A stretch of DNA of 64,000 bases from Arthrobacter bambusae (GCF_030812595.1 NZ_JAUSSZ010000005.1:186001-250000); one strand, 5' to 3'; shown: positions 53,893 through 62,921, numbered from the stretch's first letter. Notes: generated from the sequence alone by a model not told the origin. Translations and numbers: made by a program.

Positions 53893-54726
53893 CTAGAGCT
53901 GGTAGTCGACTACCAGCGGTGCGTGGTCGGAGAAACGGGTGTCCCACGACGGCGCCCGGTCAACGACGGCCGAAAGTGCGGCTGCCGCGAGTCCGGGTGT
54001 GGCCATGTGGTAGTCGATGCGCCAGCCTGTGTCGGTGTCAAAGGCCTTACCGCGCTGGGACCACCAGGTGTAGGGGCCATCGACATTTCCTGCCAGGCCC
54101 CTGTGGACATCCCTCCATCCGATCTCGTCGCCGAAGAAGCGGTCGAAGTACGCTCGCTCCTCAGGAAGGAACCCTGCACGCTTGGTGTTGCCCTTCCAAT
54201 TCTTGATGTCGAGCTCTGTGTGGCCCACGTTGAGGTCGCCGACCACGAGGGCATGATCGCTGTGCTTGGCAAGTTCCGGAAGCCTCGTGCTCATGACATC
54301 GAGGAAGCGGTACTTGTCCACCTGCTTGGGTGTGTCCACTTCGCCGGAGTGCACGTAAGCGCTGACGACGGTCAGGGTGGTGTCCTTGCCGCCGCCGTCG
54401 CGAACGACGTAGTCTGCCTCGACCCAGCGTCCGGTGGTGGCAAAGTAGTCGTCGCCGATACCTACGCGGGTGGCAACGGGCTCCTGCCGGGAGGCAATCG
54501 CAACGCCGGCACGGCCCTTTGCTTCGGCCTCGGCGTGGAGGATGTGCCAGCCTTCGCCTATGAGCTGGTGGACCACCTCATCGGGCGCGCGGACTTCCTG
54601 CATGCACAGGATGTCGACGTCGCGCGGTTCCAGCCACTCCGCCATGCCCTTCTTGTAGGCGGCGCGAATGCCGTTGACGTTGACCGTTGCGATGCGAAGG
54701 AAGTCCTTCTTCAATGCCGAGCTCAC
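53893..54726 (-). CDS. xth: Exodeoxyribonuclease III (AP endonuclease family)
   Basis: 277 residues of the EEP nuclease fold. Motifs are ATVNVNGIRAA, DILCMQEVRA (metal-binding Glu), VSAYVHSG, VVGDLNVGHTELDIKN (catalytic Asp/Asn) and FSDHAPLVVDYQL at the end with the catalytic Asp-His pair. It repairs abasic sites and 3' blocked ends. The GTG start at 54726 follows TAGAGT by 6 nt, suggesting a leaderless mRNA. It is followed by trpS and the 2H phosphoesterase on the same strand. Confidence 0.92.
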   Translation of the reverse strand: MSSALKKDFLRIATVNVNGIRAAYKKGMAEWLEPRDVDILCMQEVRAPDEVVHQLIGEGWHILHAEAEAKGRAGVAIASRQEPVATRVGIGDDYFATTGRWVEADYVVRDGGGKDTTLTVVSAYVHSGEVDTPKQVDKYRFLDVMSTRLPELAKHSDHALVVGDLNVGHTELDIKNWKGNTKRAGFLPEERAYFDRFFGDEIGWRDVHRGLAGNVDGPYTWWSQRGKAFDTDTGWRIDYHMATPGLAAAALSAVVDRAPSWDTRFSDHAPLVVDYQL

Positions 54727-54732
54727 CCGCCT

Positions 54733-54738
54733 ACTCTA
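54733..54738 (-). promoter_or_regulatory. Putative -10 hexamer of a leaderless promoter (xth)
   Basis: TAGAGT on the minus strand ends 6 nt before the GTG start at 54726. It overlaps the last codon and stop codon of the upstream membrane-protein gene. Confidence 0.5.
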
Positions 54739-55305
54739 GTCGATGATGGTGCCCGAGACGGGCTCGTCGCCCCCGGCGGACTTGATCATGTCCCGGGCAT
54801 TGCTTGCCGTGATGGCGATGGTCTCCAGGGCGCGATTGATGGTGTCCTGATCGGCGGCGTCGCCCTTCGCGCGTTCGTCCTCCACCACTCGCACCTGCAC
54901 CTGGACAATCTTGAAGGAGTGGTCCAGCTTGAGGTCCCGGATTTCATCCGTTTCGCTGCGTTCAGCGACCACGCGGGTGCCCCCGTGGTCCGCGGCCGAC
55001 GACGACGGTGCCCGGCCGGTTGCCGCGTTGAACGCGTTCTGGGCTTCGGTAAGTTTTTCACCCGCTCGTTTGGCGGCCTTCTGGATGCTGAAGACCACGA
55101 AAGCGGCGAGCGCCAGCCAGCCGAAGGAGACAACAGCAACGACCCAGCCGACGACGTCGTTATGGTTCGCGGCGAAGATCACGGCCACCAGGAAGGCGAT
55201 GAGCACCACAGTCATGCCCAGTCCACCGATGCGGAAGCCCTTGAATGGGCTCTTGGCGGAAGCGGACGAGGGAGCAGATGACGGGGAGTCGCCGAGGGAT
55301 CGCAT
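54736..55305 (-). CDS. Membrane protein of unknown function with two transmembrane helices
   Basis: 189 residues. Ser/Ala-rich N-terminus, then two hydrophobic helices (about 30-48, GMTVVLIAFLVAVIFAA; and 53-75, VVGWVVAVVSFGWLALAAFVVFSI). A cytoplasmic charged domain follows, with an EKLTEAQNAFNAA helix and a conserved-looking end (LDHSFKIVQVQVRVVEDER...NRALETIAITASNARDMI). I do not recognise a named family. The codon pattern and the length of the open frame support a real gene. The ATG at 55305 is the first in-frame start close to the conserved part. It is directly upstream of xth. Confidence 0.7.
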   Translation of the reverse strand: MRSLGDSPSSAPSSASAKSPFKGFRIGGLGMTVVLIAFLVAVIFAANHNDVVGWVVAVVSFGWLALAAFVVFSIQKAAKRAGEKLTEAQNAFNAATGRAPSSSAADHGGTRVVAERSETDEIRDLKLDHSFKIVQVQVRVVEDERAKGDAADQDTINRALETIAITASNARDMIKSAGGDEPVSGTIID

Positions 55306-55372
55306 GCACCCATTGTCGCAAACTCCGCGCGACGAACCGTTCGCTTCCACCCCCGGCGAACAGCCCGCGCCG

Positions 55373-56218
55373 CTATTTCAGGAAGAGCTTGCGCAACCTC
55401 CCGGTAGTGAGCATGATGCCGAGGGCGATCATCACGAGGTAGTAAGCAACATGCACTGCCGTGGCCGGGCTGAAGGAACCAATGCTGATCTGCCGGAGGA
55501 GTTCCACGCCGTGCCAAAGCGGCATCGCCTGGATGAGCCACTGGATGTATTGCGGATACACGCTCAGCGGGTAGAAGGTGGCGCTGAAAAGGAACATCGG
55601 CAGCATGAAGAAGTTGATCCAGTCCATCTGTTGGAACGTCTTCATGAAGCTTGTGATACCCATGCCGATGCTGGCGAAGCCAAAAGCGATCACCACGGAT
55701 GCCGGGATGACCAGGATGGCCCATGGCGTGGTGATGAGTCCCATGACGGCCATGACGGCCGTGAACCCCGTGGCGTACAGGAGTCCGCGCAGCAGGGCTA
55801 GGAAGATCTCCCCAATGGCTACGTCCAGTGGCCCTAGGGAGGTGTAGAGCATTCCCTGGTACAGCTTGGCGAAGTTCATCTTGAAGAAGACGTTCCAGGT
55901 GGAGTCGTAGATGGCGCCGTTCATGGCGGACACGGCCAGGAGCGCGGGCGCGATGTACGCCGCATAGCTGATTTCCTGGCCGCCCGGTCCCGCCACGTTA
56001 CCCACGATGGGCCCCAGTCCCACGCCCATGGAGACCAGGTAAAGGACCGGCTCGAAGAATCCTGAAACCAGGATCAACCAGGTGCTGCTTTTCGCCGCCA
56101 TGAGTCCCCGCGACACAACAGCAAGCGCGTTGCGCGAGTACAGCGGGCCAAAGGTGCGTTCACGGGCGGCGTCGGTGGCGCTGCGGGGGCCTGTCTGGCC
56201 TTCAGCCAGCGCACTCAT
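55373..56218 (-). CDS. ABC-2 type exporter permease (second permease)
   Basis: 281 residues with six helices. It fits the NodJ/DrrB group: SRNALAVVSRGLMAAKSSTWLILVSGFFEPVLYLVSMGVGLG at the N-terminus and FMLPMFLFSATFYPLSVYPQYIQWLIQAMPLWHGVELLRQ near the C-terminus. It pairs with the permease at 56215, whose stop overlaps this start as ATGA, and the ATPase at 57029. Together they form an exporter for a drug, lipid or polysaccharide-like substrate. The substrate is unknown. Confidence 0.85.
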   Translation of the reverse strand: MSALAEGQTGPRSATDAARERTFGPLYSRNALAVVSRGLMAAKSSTWLILVSGFFEPVLYLVSMGVGLGPIVGNVAGPGGQEISYAAYIAPALLAVSAMNGAIYDSTWNVFFKMNFAKLYQGMLYTSLGPLDVAIGEIFLALLRGLLYATGFTAVMAVMGLITTPWAILVIPASVVIAFGFASIGMGITSFMKTFQQMDWINFFMLPMFLFSATFYPLSVYPQYIQWLIQAMPLWHGVELLRQISIGSFSPATAVHVAYYLVMIALGIMLTTGRLRKLFLK

Positions 56219-57036
56219 GCCCCCATCCTCCTGACGAACTGCCTGCGCGTCAGCGTCCAGCCCGCAGCGGCGGCGCCCACGAGGAACACGATGTGGGCCA
56301 GGGTCAACACGGGATTCTCCTCGAGTCCGTAGGTGAGGACGCGGCCCAGTTGCGTACCGTGCCACACCGGCGAGATCCAACCGATCCAGCGCACTCCGAG
56401 GGGCAGCGAATCCAGCGGGAAGAAGGTGCCCGAAAACAGGAACAGCGGCACCACGATAAAGCGCTGCACCAGCGCAAACTGGCCCGAGTCTTTGGTGATG
56501 GTCGAGGAATAGGCCATGAGCGGCAGCCCGAAGGACAGCCCGGCCACTGTCGCAACGATTGCCGACACCCAGCCCCACGGACTCGGCGAGGCGCCGAACA
56601 TGGCCACGATGGCGAAGTAGACCAGCGATTGGACCAGGAACTTCAAGGCACTTGCCATGATGTGGCCCGCGGCGATCTGCCGCGGTACCAGCGGTGAGGC
56701 GTGCGGACCATAGAACACGCGGCGCCACTTGAAGCCGTCCATGATCGGGTAGGAAAAGTCCCCCGACGCCGTCATGACTGCGGACGAGACCAGCAGTGCG
56801 GGCGCTATGAAGGTCAAGTAGTTCACCCCACCAAACACCGAGCCGCCGTGCGCATCCACCAGGCTCGCCAGCCCGATGCCCATGGCGAACAGATACGCCA
56901 CCGGCTGCCCTACGCTGTACAGGAAGACGGACCAACCGTACCCGCGCATCACCCGCAGCACCTGCTCGGCGTAGAAGAAGGATCCCCAGCGCTTCGCCCG
57001 ACTGGCTGAAACGGCCGGCGGGTGGGCGCTAGTCAA
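56215..57036 (-). CDS. ABC-2 type exporter permease (first permease)
   Basis: 273 residues with six helices, related to the following permease but distinct. Shared features are FYAEQVLRVMRGYGWSVFLYSVGQPVAYLFAMGIGLA and FLFSGTFFPLDSLPLGVRWIGWISPVWHGTQLGRVLTYG. Two different permeases suggest a heterodimeric channel, as in DrrAB- or NodIJ-type exporters. The start at 57036 overlaps the ATPase stop by 8 bp. Confidence 0.85.
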   Translation of the reverse strand: MTSAHPPAVSASRAKRWGSFFYAEQVLRVMRGYGWSVFLYSVGQPVAYLFAMGIGLASLVDAHGGSVFGGVNYLTFIAPALLVSSAVMTASGDFSYPIMDGFKWRRVFYGPHASPLVPRQIAAGHIMASALKFLVQSLVYFAIVAMFGASPSPWGWVSAIVATVAGLSFGLPLMAYSSTITKDSGQFALVQRFIVVPLFLFSGTFFPLDSLPLGVRWIGWISPVWHGTQLGRVLTYGLEENPVLTLAHIVFLVGAAAAGWTLTRRQFVRRMGA

Positions 57037-58006
57037 CGAGGCTCCGTCCGGTCAGCCGGAGGAAGACGTCCTCCAGCGAAGAACGCCGCACCAGGGATGT
57101 CAGCGGACGAAGCCTGCGTGCAGAGACTTGTTCCAAGGCCGATTCGCCGTCGTGCGCGTAGATGAGTACCCGGTCCGGAAGGGTCTCGACGCGTTCGCCG
57201 ATGCCCTCGAGTTCGGCGCCGATGGTGGCGTTGCGTTCCGATCCGAAGCGCAGTTCCAGGACCTCGCGTGTGGAATATTCGCGGATCAGGCTGGCCGGCG
57301 AGCCTTCGGCCATGATCCGGCCCTTGTCCACCACGATCAGCCGGTCGCAAAGCTGTTCGGCCTCGTCCATGTAGTGCGTGGTGAGGATCAGCGTGACACC
57401 TTGTTCCTTGAGCCTGAACAGGCGGTCCCAAAGGATGTGGCGGGCCTGCGGGTCCAGTCCCGTAGTGGGCTCGTCCAGGAGCAGGACCTTGGGTTCGTTG
57501 ATCAGGGAGCGGGCAATCGTGAGGCGCCGTTTCATGCCGCCCGAGAGGGCATCGACCCTGGACTTGGCTTTGTCTGTCAGCTGCGCGAACTCAAGCAACT
57601 CGTCGGCCTTCGGGCGCAAGTAGCTCAAGGGCAAGCCGAAGTAGCGGCCATAGACGATCAGGTTTTCGCGGACTTTCAGTTCTTCGTCCAGGTTGTCCTG
57701 TTGCGGCACCACTCCGAGGTGCGCCCGCACTTCCGGCCCGTGGGTTTCGGGGTCCAGGCCCATGATGCTGAGCTTCCCGGATGTGCGCTGGGAGACTCCG
57801 CCGATCATCTTCATGGTGGTCGATTTGCCCGCGCCGTTGGGGCCAAGCAGGCCGAAGGACTCCCCTGCCGGGACCTCGAAGGAGATCCCGTCGACGGCGG
57901 TGAGCTCGCCGTAGCTCTTGGTGAGGTTTTCGGCGGTGATGACTGGGGGTGGGTTCATCTGGAAGCTGGCTGACGTGGAGAGAGAGCGGGTGGCTTCATT
58001 GTGCAC
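57029..58006 (-). CDS. ABC exporter ATP-binding protein (DrrA/NodI-like)
   Basis: 325 residues. Walker A LGPNGAGKSTTMKMIGG, signature LSGGMKRRLTIARSL, Walker B VLLLDEPTTGLDPQAR, and an H-loop in LILTTHYMDEAEQLCDR. The C-terminal about 90 residues are the DrrA/NodI-type regulatory extension. It powers the two permeases encoded downstream. The start is taken as the GTG at 58006 because TAGTCT lies 6 nt upstream (leaderless); an internal ATG at 57958 (MNPPPVIT) has no ribosome binding site. Confidence 0.88.
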   Translation of the reverse strand: MHNEATRSLSTSASFQMNPPPVITAENLTKSYGELTAVDGISFEVPAGESFGLLGPNGAGKSTTMKMIGGVSQRTSGKLSIMGLDPETHGPEVRAHLGVVPQQDNLDEELKVRENLIVYGRYFGLPLSYLRPKADELLEFAQLTDKAKSRVDALSGGMKRRLTIARSLINEPKVLLLDEPTTGLDPQARHILWDRLFRLKEQGVTLILTTHYMDEAEQLCDRLIVVDKGRIMAEGSPASLIREYSTREVLELRFGSERNATIGAELEGIGERVETLPDRVLIYAHDGESALEQVSARRLRPLTSLVRRSSLEDVFLRLTGRSLVD

Positions 58007-58012
58007 CCCAGC

Positions 58013-58018
58013 AGACTA
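58013..58018 (-). promoter_or_regulatory. Putative -10 hexamer of a leaderless promoter (ABC exporter operon)
   Basis: TAGTCT on the minus strand ends 6 nt before the GTG at 58006. A TTTCAC at the -35 position is 17 bp further upstream. Confidence 0.5.
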
Positions 58019-58082
58019 GTAGAGCCAAGGAATACGTGAAAGAGCTATTCCGCAATTCTCTGGAATAACTGGGCTGGGTGAC

Positions 58083-58171
58083 ATTCTGCTGGATCATCCA
58101 ACGCATCAGGCCCTGGAACCCGTGCGGTTCCAAGGCCTGGTGGTTTGGCGAGGCGAATGATCCAGCAGAAT
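58083..58171. repeat. Long nested fold-back element
   Basis: ATTCTGCTGGATCAT (58083-58097) pairs perfectly with ATGATCCAGCAGAAT (58157-58171). Inside it, CAGGCC/GGCCTG and GGAACC/GGTTCC form a second stem with a 5-nt loop. The element ends 12 bp after the SHOCT gene stop and lies before the ABC exporter promoter. It could be a terminator, a small RNA or a relic fold-back element. Confidence 0.65.
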
Positions 58172-58182
58172 CTGCCGGTTCC

Positions 58183-58479
58183 TCAGTTCGTCGGATGTGC
58201 GCGCAGCACTTCCAGGCGTTGGCGGTACTCGGTTTCGTCGATTTCGCCACGTGCGTAGCGCTCCCTCAGCACGCTTTCGGCGCCCTGGGTTGCTGCCCAG
58301 TAGTGGTTCCGGCGCCACATGCGGCGTCCGAAGAAGATGAAGAAGCCGATCACGAGGATCCAGAACAACGGGATCAGGAGGAAAAACGGCCAGAAGACAA
58401 ACCCTCCCGGCCCATGAACGACGTCGGCGGGCAGCTGGGCGGCCGCGGCGCCAATGGAGGTGCTCAATGAAGTCAACAT
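58183..58479 (-). CDS. SHOCT-domain small membrane protein
   Basis: 98 residues. A short N-terminal part, one strong transmembrane helix (about 28-50, FVFWPFFLLIPLFWILVIGFFIFF), a basic cytoplasmic stop (GRRMWRRN) and a C-terminal SHOCT motif (SVLRERYARGEIDETEYRQRLEVL). SHOCT domains occur in many small bacterial membrane proteins of unknown function and are thought to mediate oligomerisation. It is a single gene between the ABC exporter and the two-component system. Confidence 0.82.
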   Translation of the reverse strand: MLTSLSTSIGAAAAQLPADVVHGPGGFVFWPFFLLIPLFWILVIGFFIFFGRRMWRRNHYWAATQGAESVLRERYARGEIDETEYRQRLEVLRAHPTN

Positions 58480-58612
58480 GTCCAGTCCAAACTCTCAACA
58501 GGCCGTATCTCGGCTCTGGTTCCAGTCTGGTTTTCGGCCCGTGGAAACGCGTCGGCCACCGGGAGTCACTTGCGGCCGGCCGCTTACTCCCCCGGGAGAC
58601 TGTCCGGCACGA

Positions 58613-59278
58613 TCAGCTGCTCCAGCCCGGCCGGACAAGTCCGGATTCATAGGCCAGCACCACAAGCTGAACCCGGTCCCGGACCATGAGCTTGGTCATG
58701 ATGCGCGAGACGTGGGTCTTCGCCGTCAACGGAGTAATGAACAGCCGCTCGGCAATCTCTGCGTTGTTCAGGCCCTCCCCCACCAGTGCCAGGACTTCCC
58801 GTTCCCGTTCCGTGATTTGGTCCAAGGCAATCGGCTGGCTGGCCGCTTTGCTGTGCAGGGCGAGCTGGGCCATGATGCGGCGGGTCACGGACGGCGAAAG
58901 AAGCGCGTCGCCGTCGTGAACCACCCGCACCGCGCGGATCAGTTCCTCCGGTTCCGTGTCCTTGACGAGGAAGCCCGCGGCACCCGCGCGCACGGCTTCG
59001 GCGATGTATTCGTCCAGCTCAAAGGTGGTGAGGATGATGATGCGGGTGTGGGCGAGGCCAGGGTTGGCCAGGATCTGCCGGGTTGCGGCCAGTCCGTCGC
59101 CATCAGGCATGCGGATGTCCATCAGGACGACGTCGGGCGCCTCACGCTCGGCCAGCCTGACCGCATCCCGGCCGGTACCCGCTTCGGCAACGACTTCCAT
59201 GTCCGGTTCGGCGTCCAGGAGCGCTCGGAATCCGGCCCGGATAAGGTTCTGGTCGTCGGCTAGCAGCAAGCGGATCAT
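58613..59278 (-). CDS. Response regulator, NarL/LuxR type
   Basis: 221 residues. The receiver domain has the phospho-acceptor D54 in VLMDIRMPDGDG, the acidic pair D8-D9 and a conserved Lys in GFLVKDTEPEEL. A LuxR-type helix-turn-helix (about 155-215) contains ITEREREVLALVGEGLNNAEIAERLFI and TAKTHVSRIMTKL. It is encoded directly after its kinase with an ATGA overlap. Target genes are unknown; the nearby ABC exporter is a reasonable guess because such pairs often sit together. Confidence 0.92.
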   Translation of the reverse strand: MIRLLLADDQNLIRAGFRALLDAEPDMEVVAEAGTGRDAVRLAEREAPDVVLMDIRMPDGDGLAATRQILANPGLAHTRIIILTTFELDEYIAEAVRAGAAGFLVKDTEPEELIRAVRVVHDGDALLSPSVTRRIMAQLALHSKAASQPIALDQITEREREVLALVGEGLNNAEIAERLFITPLTAKTHVSRIMTKLMVRDRVQLVVLAYESGLVRPGWSS

Positions 59279-60405
59279 GCGTGGTGTCCTCCTGGGCCGG
59301 CATTCAACGGGAGGCTCGCTTCCACGCGCAGGCCGGGTGAGAGTGCCGTCAGGCCAAGCTTGCCGCCGAGTGCCTCGACGCGCTCCCGCATCCCCCTCAG
59401 CCCGTTCCCGGCGGGCATTCCCCGGAGGCCGCCGCCGTCGTCGTCGATTCTCACTTTCAAGGCGTTCCCCGCCATTTCCAGGAGTACGACGGCGGACACC
59501 GCGCCTGAGTGCCTGCGGACGTTGCTCAACCCCTCCTGGACGATCCGGTAGGCGGCTTCCTGTTGTGCTGCGCCGACCAGTTCGGGGTCGACGGAATTTT
59601 CGAACCGCATCTGCAGGCCGCCACGCCGCGCGTCTTCCACGAGTTCCGGAATCCGCCCCAGACTTGGGGGCGCCGCGGGACTCAGCGGCGCATCGTCGCG
59701 CAATACTCCGAGGAGTTGACGGACCTCGGCCAAGGATTCCTTGCTCGCGGCCTTGATGGCCTCGAGCGCCGGACGGAGCTTTTCGGGGTCGTTGGTGCCC
59801 AAGTGGAGCGCCACCGAAGCCTGGACATTGATCATCGACAGCGAGTGGGCCACAACATCGTGGATATCACGGGCGAGCGTGAGCCGGTATTCGTCCCGTT
59901 CGGCCTGCTTCGCGGCCTCCCGCCGTCGCCGGTATTCGGCCATCCGCTCGGCCCGCCGTCGAAAGCCTTCACCGATGAGGACGAGGATCGCCGCCCAAGC
60001 AACGCCGGCAGAGGCCCGGACAAGCCCCGTCTCGTCCCCCGCGAGGACAGCCATCAGAACGACGGCGGCGGCGCAGATCCCGGCCCCGAGCCACGCCAGC
60101 CAGCGCAGCCCTGCGGCGGCGGTCAGGATGATCGAGAGAGCCAGGGACAGCACTATGGGACCCCAGGCGTAACCGCGGAGCAGGTAGATGGAGGTGGCCG
60201 CGATGGTGACCGGCAACATGACGGCGGGCCTGCGGGACCGGAAGGCCAAAGCCGCGGGGCCCGCCAGCAGCAGCATGAACGCGAGCGGGTCGAGGGCGCG
60301 CGGGGCCGTCTGATGGCTCGCCGAGAAGATGGTCCCGAGGACCTGGATCAGGGCCACCGCGATCACGATGAAACTCGTGGGAGGACCCTGGAAACGCCGC
60401 TGCAT
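59275..60405 (-). CDS. Sensor histidine kinase (HisKA_3 / NarX-like)
   Basis: 376 residues. Four or five helices in the first 145 residues with almost no extracellular domain, so it probably senses the membrane. The phospho-accepting H182 is in LARDIHDVVAHSLSMI, the HisKA_3 box. An ATPase domain of the HATPase_c type ends the protein, with DDGGGLRGMPAGNGLRGMRERVEALGG as its G-box region. The ATG at 60405 follows TAGGCT by 6 nt, suggesting a leaderless mRNA. Confidence 0.92.
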   Translation of the reverse strand: MQRRFQGPPTSFIVIAVALIQVLGTIFSASHQTAPRALDPLAFMLLLAGPAALAFRSRRPAVMLPVTIAATSIYLLRGYAWGPIVLSLALSIILTAAAGLRWLAWLGAGICAAAVVLMAVLAGDETGLVRASAGVAWAAILVLIGEGFRRRAERMAEYRRRREAAKQAERDEYRLTLARDIHDVVAHSLSMINVQASVALHLGTNDPEKLRPALEAIKAASKESLAEVRQLLGVLRDDAPLSPAAPPSLGRIPELVEDARRGGLQMRFENSVDPELVGAAQQEAAYRIVQEGLSNVRRHSGAVSAVVLLEMAGNALKVRIDDDGGGLRGMPAGNGLRGMRERVEALGGKLGLTALSPGLRVEASLPLNAGPGGHHA

Positions 60406-60411
60406 GCTCCG

Positions 60412-60417
60412 AGCCTA
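60412..60417 (-). promoter_or_regulatory. Putative -10 hexamer of a leaderless promoter (two-component system)
   Basis: TAGGCT on the minus strand ends 6 nt before the ATG at 60405. Confidence 0.55.
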
Positions 60418-60451
60418 GCCGCGGAGGGCATCGGCGTCGTCGGGTTAACGA

Positions 60452-60489
60452 TGTAGGGCGCCTACTCCCGCGGGAGTAGGCGCCCTACA
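60452..60489. terminator. Perfect 38-bp palindrome after folD
   Basis: Two 19-bp arms (60452-60470 and 60471-60489) read TGTAGGGCGCC...CCCG and its exact reverse complement with no loop. It lies just after the folD stop and before the histidine kinase promoter, so it most likely ends the glyA-folD transcript. It lacks a U-tract. Confidence 0.65.
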
Positions 60490-60498
60490 CGCAAAACC

Positions 60499-61392
60499 CT
60501 AGGCGATGCCCGCTTGGCGTTCCGCGGCTTCCACCACATTGGTCATGAGTAGTGCAACTGTCATCGGGCCAACTCCACCGGGGTTGGGAGAAATCCAGCC
60601 GGCCACCTCGGCAGCCGCTGGGTCGACGTCTCCGTGGACCGTGCTCTTGCCTGTTTCCGGATCGGTCTCCCGGGTGACCCCGACGTCGAGTACGGCGGCG
60701 CCTGGCTTGACGTCCGCGGCCTTGACGATGTGCTTCACGCCGGCGGCCCCCACGATGACGTCCGCCTGCCGCAGCAACTCCGAAAGGTTCTTTGTGCCGG
60801 TGTGTGTGAGCGTCACGGTCGCGTTGACTGCCCGTCGGGTAAGAAGCAGGCCGATGGAGCGGCCAATGGTGACTCCGCGTCCCACCACGACTACGTGCTT
60901 GCCCGCGAGGCTGTAGCCGTTGCGCACAAGCAGCTCGATGACACCGCGCGGTGTGCACGGCAGCGGCGAAGTAATCTCCCGGTTGACGTTGAGCACAAGG
61001 CGGCCCAAGTTCGTGGGGTGAAGCCCGTCCGCGTCCTTGGCAGGATCGATCCGCTCAAGGATCGCATCGGTGTCAAGGTGCTTGGGCAGCGGCAACTGGA
61101 CGATATAGCCGTGGCACGAAGGATCGGCGTTGAGTTCGTCAATGAGCGCCTCTACCTCGGCCTGCGTGGCATCCGCAGGCAGCTCACGCTGGATCGAGTT
61201 CATCCCGATTTCCCGTGACTGCTTGTGCTTCATGGACACGTACAGCTGTGACGCCGGATCCGCTCCGACCAGTACCGTTGCGATCCCCGGCGTGATTCCG
61301 CGAGCCTTGAGGGCCGCCACGCGCTCTTTCAGCTCAGCCTTGATCTCCGCCGCAGCAGCCCTACCGTCGAGAAGCTGGGCACTCTTGGCCAT
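60499..61392 (-). CDS. folD: Bifunctional methylenetetrahydrofolate dehydrogenase/cyclohydrolase
   Basis: About 297 residues. The active-site Lys is in [14 protein letters not shown], the folate-binding PLPKHLD block is in [14 protein letters not shown], and NADP binding is through [17 protein letters not shown]. It converts methylene-THF to 10-formyl-THF, supplying purine synthesis. The start is not certain: the ATG at 61392 has GGAAGCAGGG just upstream, and an earlier ATG at 61407 overlaps the glyA stop. It is co-transcribed with glyA behind a ZTP riboswitch. Confidence 0.92.
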   Translation of the reverse strand: MAKSAQLLDGRAAAAEIKAELKERVAALKARGITPGIATVLVGADPASQLYVSMKHKQSREIGMNSIQRELPADATQAEVEALIDELNADPSCHGYIVQLPLPKHLDTDAILERIDPAKDADGLHPTNLGRLVLNVNREITSPLPCTPRGVIELLVRNGYSLAGKHVVVVGRGVTIGRSIGLLLTRRAVNATVTLTHTGTKNLSELLRQADVIVGAAGVKHIVKAADVKPGAAVLDVGVTRETDPETGKSTVHGDVDPAAAEVAGWISPNPGGVGPMTVALLMTNVVEAAERQAGIA

Positions 61393-61409
61393 CCCTGCTT
61401 CCGTCATGC

Positions 61410-62708
61410 TTACCACTGCTCGTGCTGCGGGTACAGCGGGAAGTCGGCGGCGAGCTTGTCGACCCGGGCCTGCAAGGCTTCGACATCGGTAGCCGATCCG
61501 GACTTCAGCGCAGAAGCGATGATCTCGGCAACCTCGGTGAATTCGGTGGCACCGAAGCCGCGGGTAGCCAATGCCGGGGTACCGATGCGCAGGCCGGAGG
61601 TGACCATCGGCGGGCGGGGGTCGAACGGAACGGCGTTGCGGTTGACGGTGATGCCCACGGAGTGCAGGAGGTCTTCGGCCTGCTGGCCGTCCAGCTGCGA
61701 GTTGCGCAGGTCCACGAGGACCAGGTGGACGTCGGTGCCGCCGGTCAGCACGGAGACACCAGCTTCAGCGACATCGGCCTGGTTGAGGCGGTCGGCGATG
61801 ATCTTGGCGCCTTCGAGGACGCGCTCCTGGCGCTCCTTGAATTCCTCGCCGGCAGCGATCTTGAAAGCAACGGCCTTGGCCGCGATCACGTGCATGAGCG
61901 GGCCGCCCTGCTGGCCCGGGAACACGTTGGAGTTGAGCTTCTTCGCCCACTCCTGCTTGGCCAGGATCACGCCGGAACGCGGACCGGAAAGCGTCTTGTG
62001 CACCGTGGAGGTGACGACGTCGGAGTGCGGCACCGGGCTCGGGTGCAGGCCTGCTGCGACGAGGCCCGCGAAATGGGCCATGTCCGTCCAGAGGAGCGCG
62101 CCAACCTCGTCGGCGATGGAGCGGAAGGCTGCAAAGTCGAGGTGGCGCGGGTAAGCGGACCAGCCGGCGATGATTACCTGGGGCTTCTCGGCAATGGCCT
62201 GTTCGCGGAGCTTGTCCATGTCCACGCGGAAGTTGTCTTCTTCGACCTGGTAGGCAGCGACGTTGTAGAGCTTCCCGGAGAAGTTGAGCTTCATGCCGTG
62301 GGTCAGGTGGCCACCGTGAGCCAGGGAAAGGCCCAGGATCTTGTCACCGGGGGTGATCATGGCGGACAGGGCCGCGGCGTTGGCCTGCGCACCCGAGTGC
62401 GGCTGGACGTTGGCGTACTCGGCACCGAAGAGAGCCTTCACGCGGTCAATGGCCAGCTGCTCTGCGACGTCGACGTATTCACAGCCGCCGTAGTAGCGGC
62501 GGCCGGGGTAGCCTTCGGCGTACTTGTTGGTCAGGACAGAACCCTGGGCCTCCATGACGGCGCGGGGCGCAAAGTTCTCGGAAGCGATCATTTCCAGGGT
62601 GCCGCGCTGGCGGCCGAGTTCCTGTTCCAGAACGGCGGCGATCTCGGGGTCGAGTTCGGCAAGCGGCTGGTTGCTGATGGTCGCGGAGTTAACGGTGGTG
62701 GTGGTCAC
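61410..62708 (-). CDS. glyA: Serine hydroxymethyltransferase
   Basis: 432 residues. The PLP-binding Lys lies in [18 protein letters not shown]. Other markers are [36 protein letters not shown] and [20 protein letters not shown]. It makes glycine and methylene-THF from serine. The start is the GTG at 62708, with AGGAG 7 nt upstream, rather than the ATG at 62729. The 5' leader of about 200 nt contains a ZTP riboswitch aptamer. Confidence 0.95.
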   Translation of the reverse strand: MTTTTVNSATISNQPLAELDPEIAAVLEQELGRQRGTLEMIASENFAPRAVMEAQGSVLTNKYAEGYPGRRYYGGCEYVDVAEQLAIDRVKALFGAEYANVQPHSGAQANAAALSAMITPGDKILGLSLAHGGHLTHGMKLNFSGKLYNVAAYQVEEDNFRVDMDKLREQAIAEKPQVIIAGWSAYPRHLDFAAFRSIADEVGALLWTDMAHFAGLVAAGLHPSPVPHSDVVTSTVHKTLSGPRSGVILAKQEWAKKLNSNVFPGQQGGPLMHVIAAKAVAFKIAAGEEFKERQERVLEGAKIIADRLNQADVAEAGVSVLTGGTDVHLVLVDLRNSQLDGQQAEDLLHSVGITVNRNAVPFDPRPPMVTSGLRIGTPALATRGFGATEFTEVAEIIASALKSGSATDVEALQARVDKLAADFPLYPQHEQW

Positions 62709-62818
62709 GAAGGTCTCCTGGATAGGCAACGGGTATTTCTACAGGTCAGGCTACCGGCTGGGTTTTTTCCATGCCTTTGATTACGGGGCATGGCACAGCG
62801 AGGGTAAGACGTGACCCT

Positions 62819-62897
62819 CGGCCCAGGCGTACGATCCGTGGTCTTCAAAATGCCGCTCCCTGGTGGTACACCACCCAACGCCAGTCGCGACGACTTA
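62819..62897 (-). promoter_or_regulatory. ZTP (ZMP/ZTP, pfl) riboswitch aptamer upstream of glyA-folD
   Basis: Reading the minus strand, three conserved blocks appear in the right order. The first is CGCGACTGGCG followed by TTGGGTGGTGTACCACC (a hairpin), the second is CAGGGAGCG, and the third, after a variable linker, is CGCCTGGGC. This is the ZTP riboswitch pattern as I know it. ZMP/ZTP builds up when 10-formyl-THF is short, so binding would raise expression of the one-carbon genes. The expression platform is not obvious; hairpins follow between 62760 and 62822, with no U-tract. Confidence 0.85.
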
Positions 62898-62921
62898 AAC
62901 AGTACAACAGGTGGGCAACGG

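Noticed and set aside
60452..60489. Operator of the two-component system
   Set aside because: The 38-bp palindrome is perfect and loop-free right after the folD stop, so termination is the simpler reading, although a binding site cannot be ruled out.
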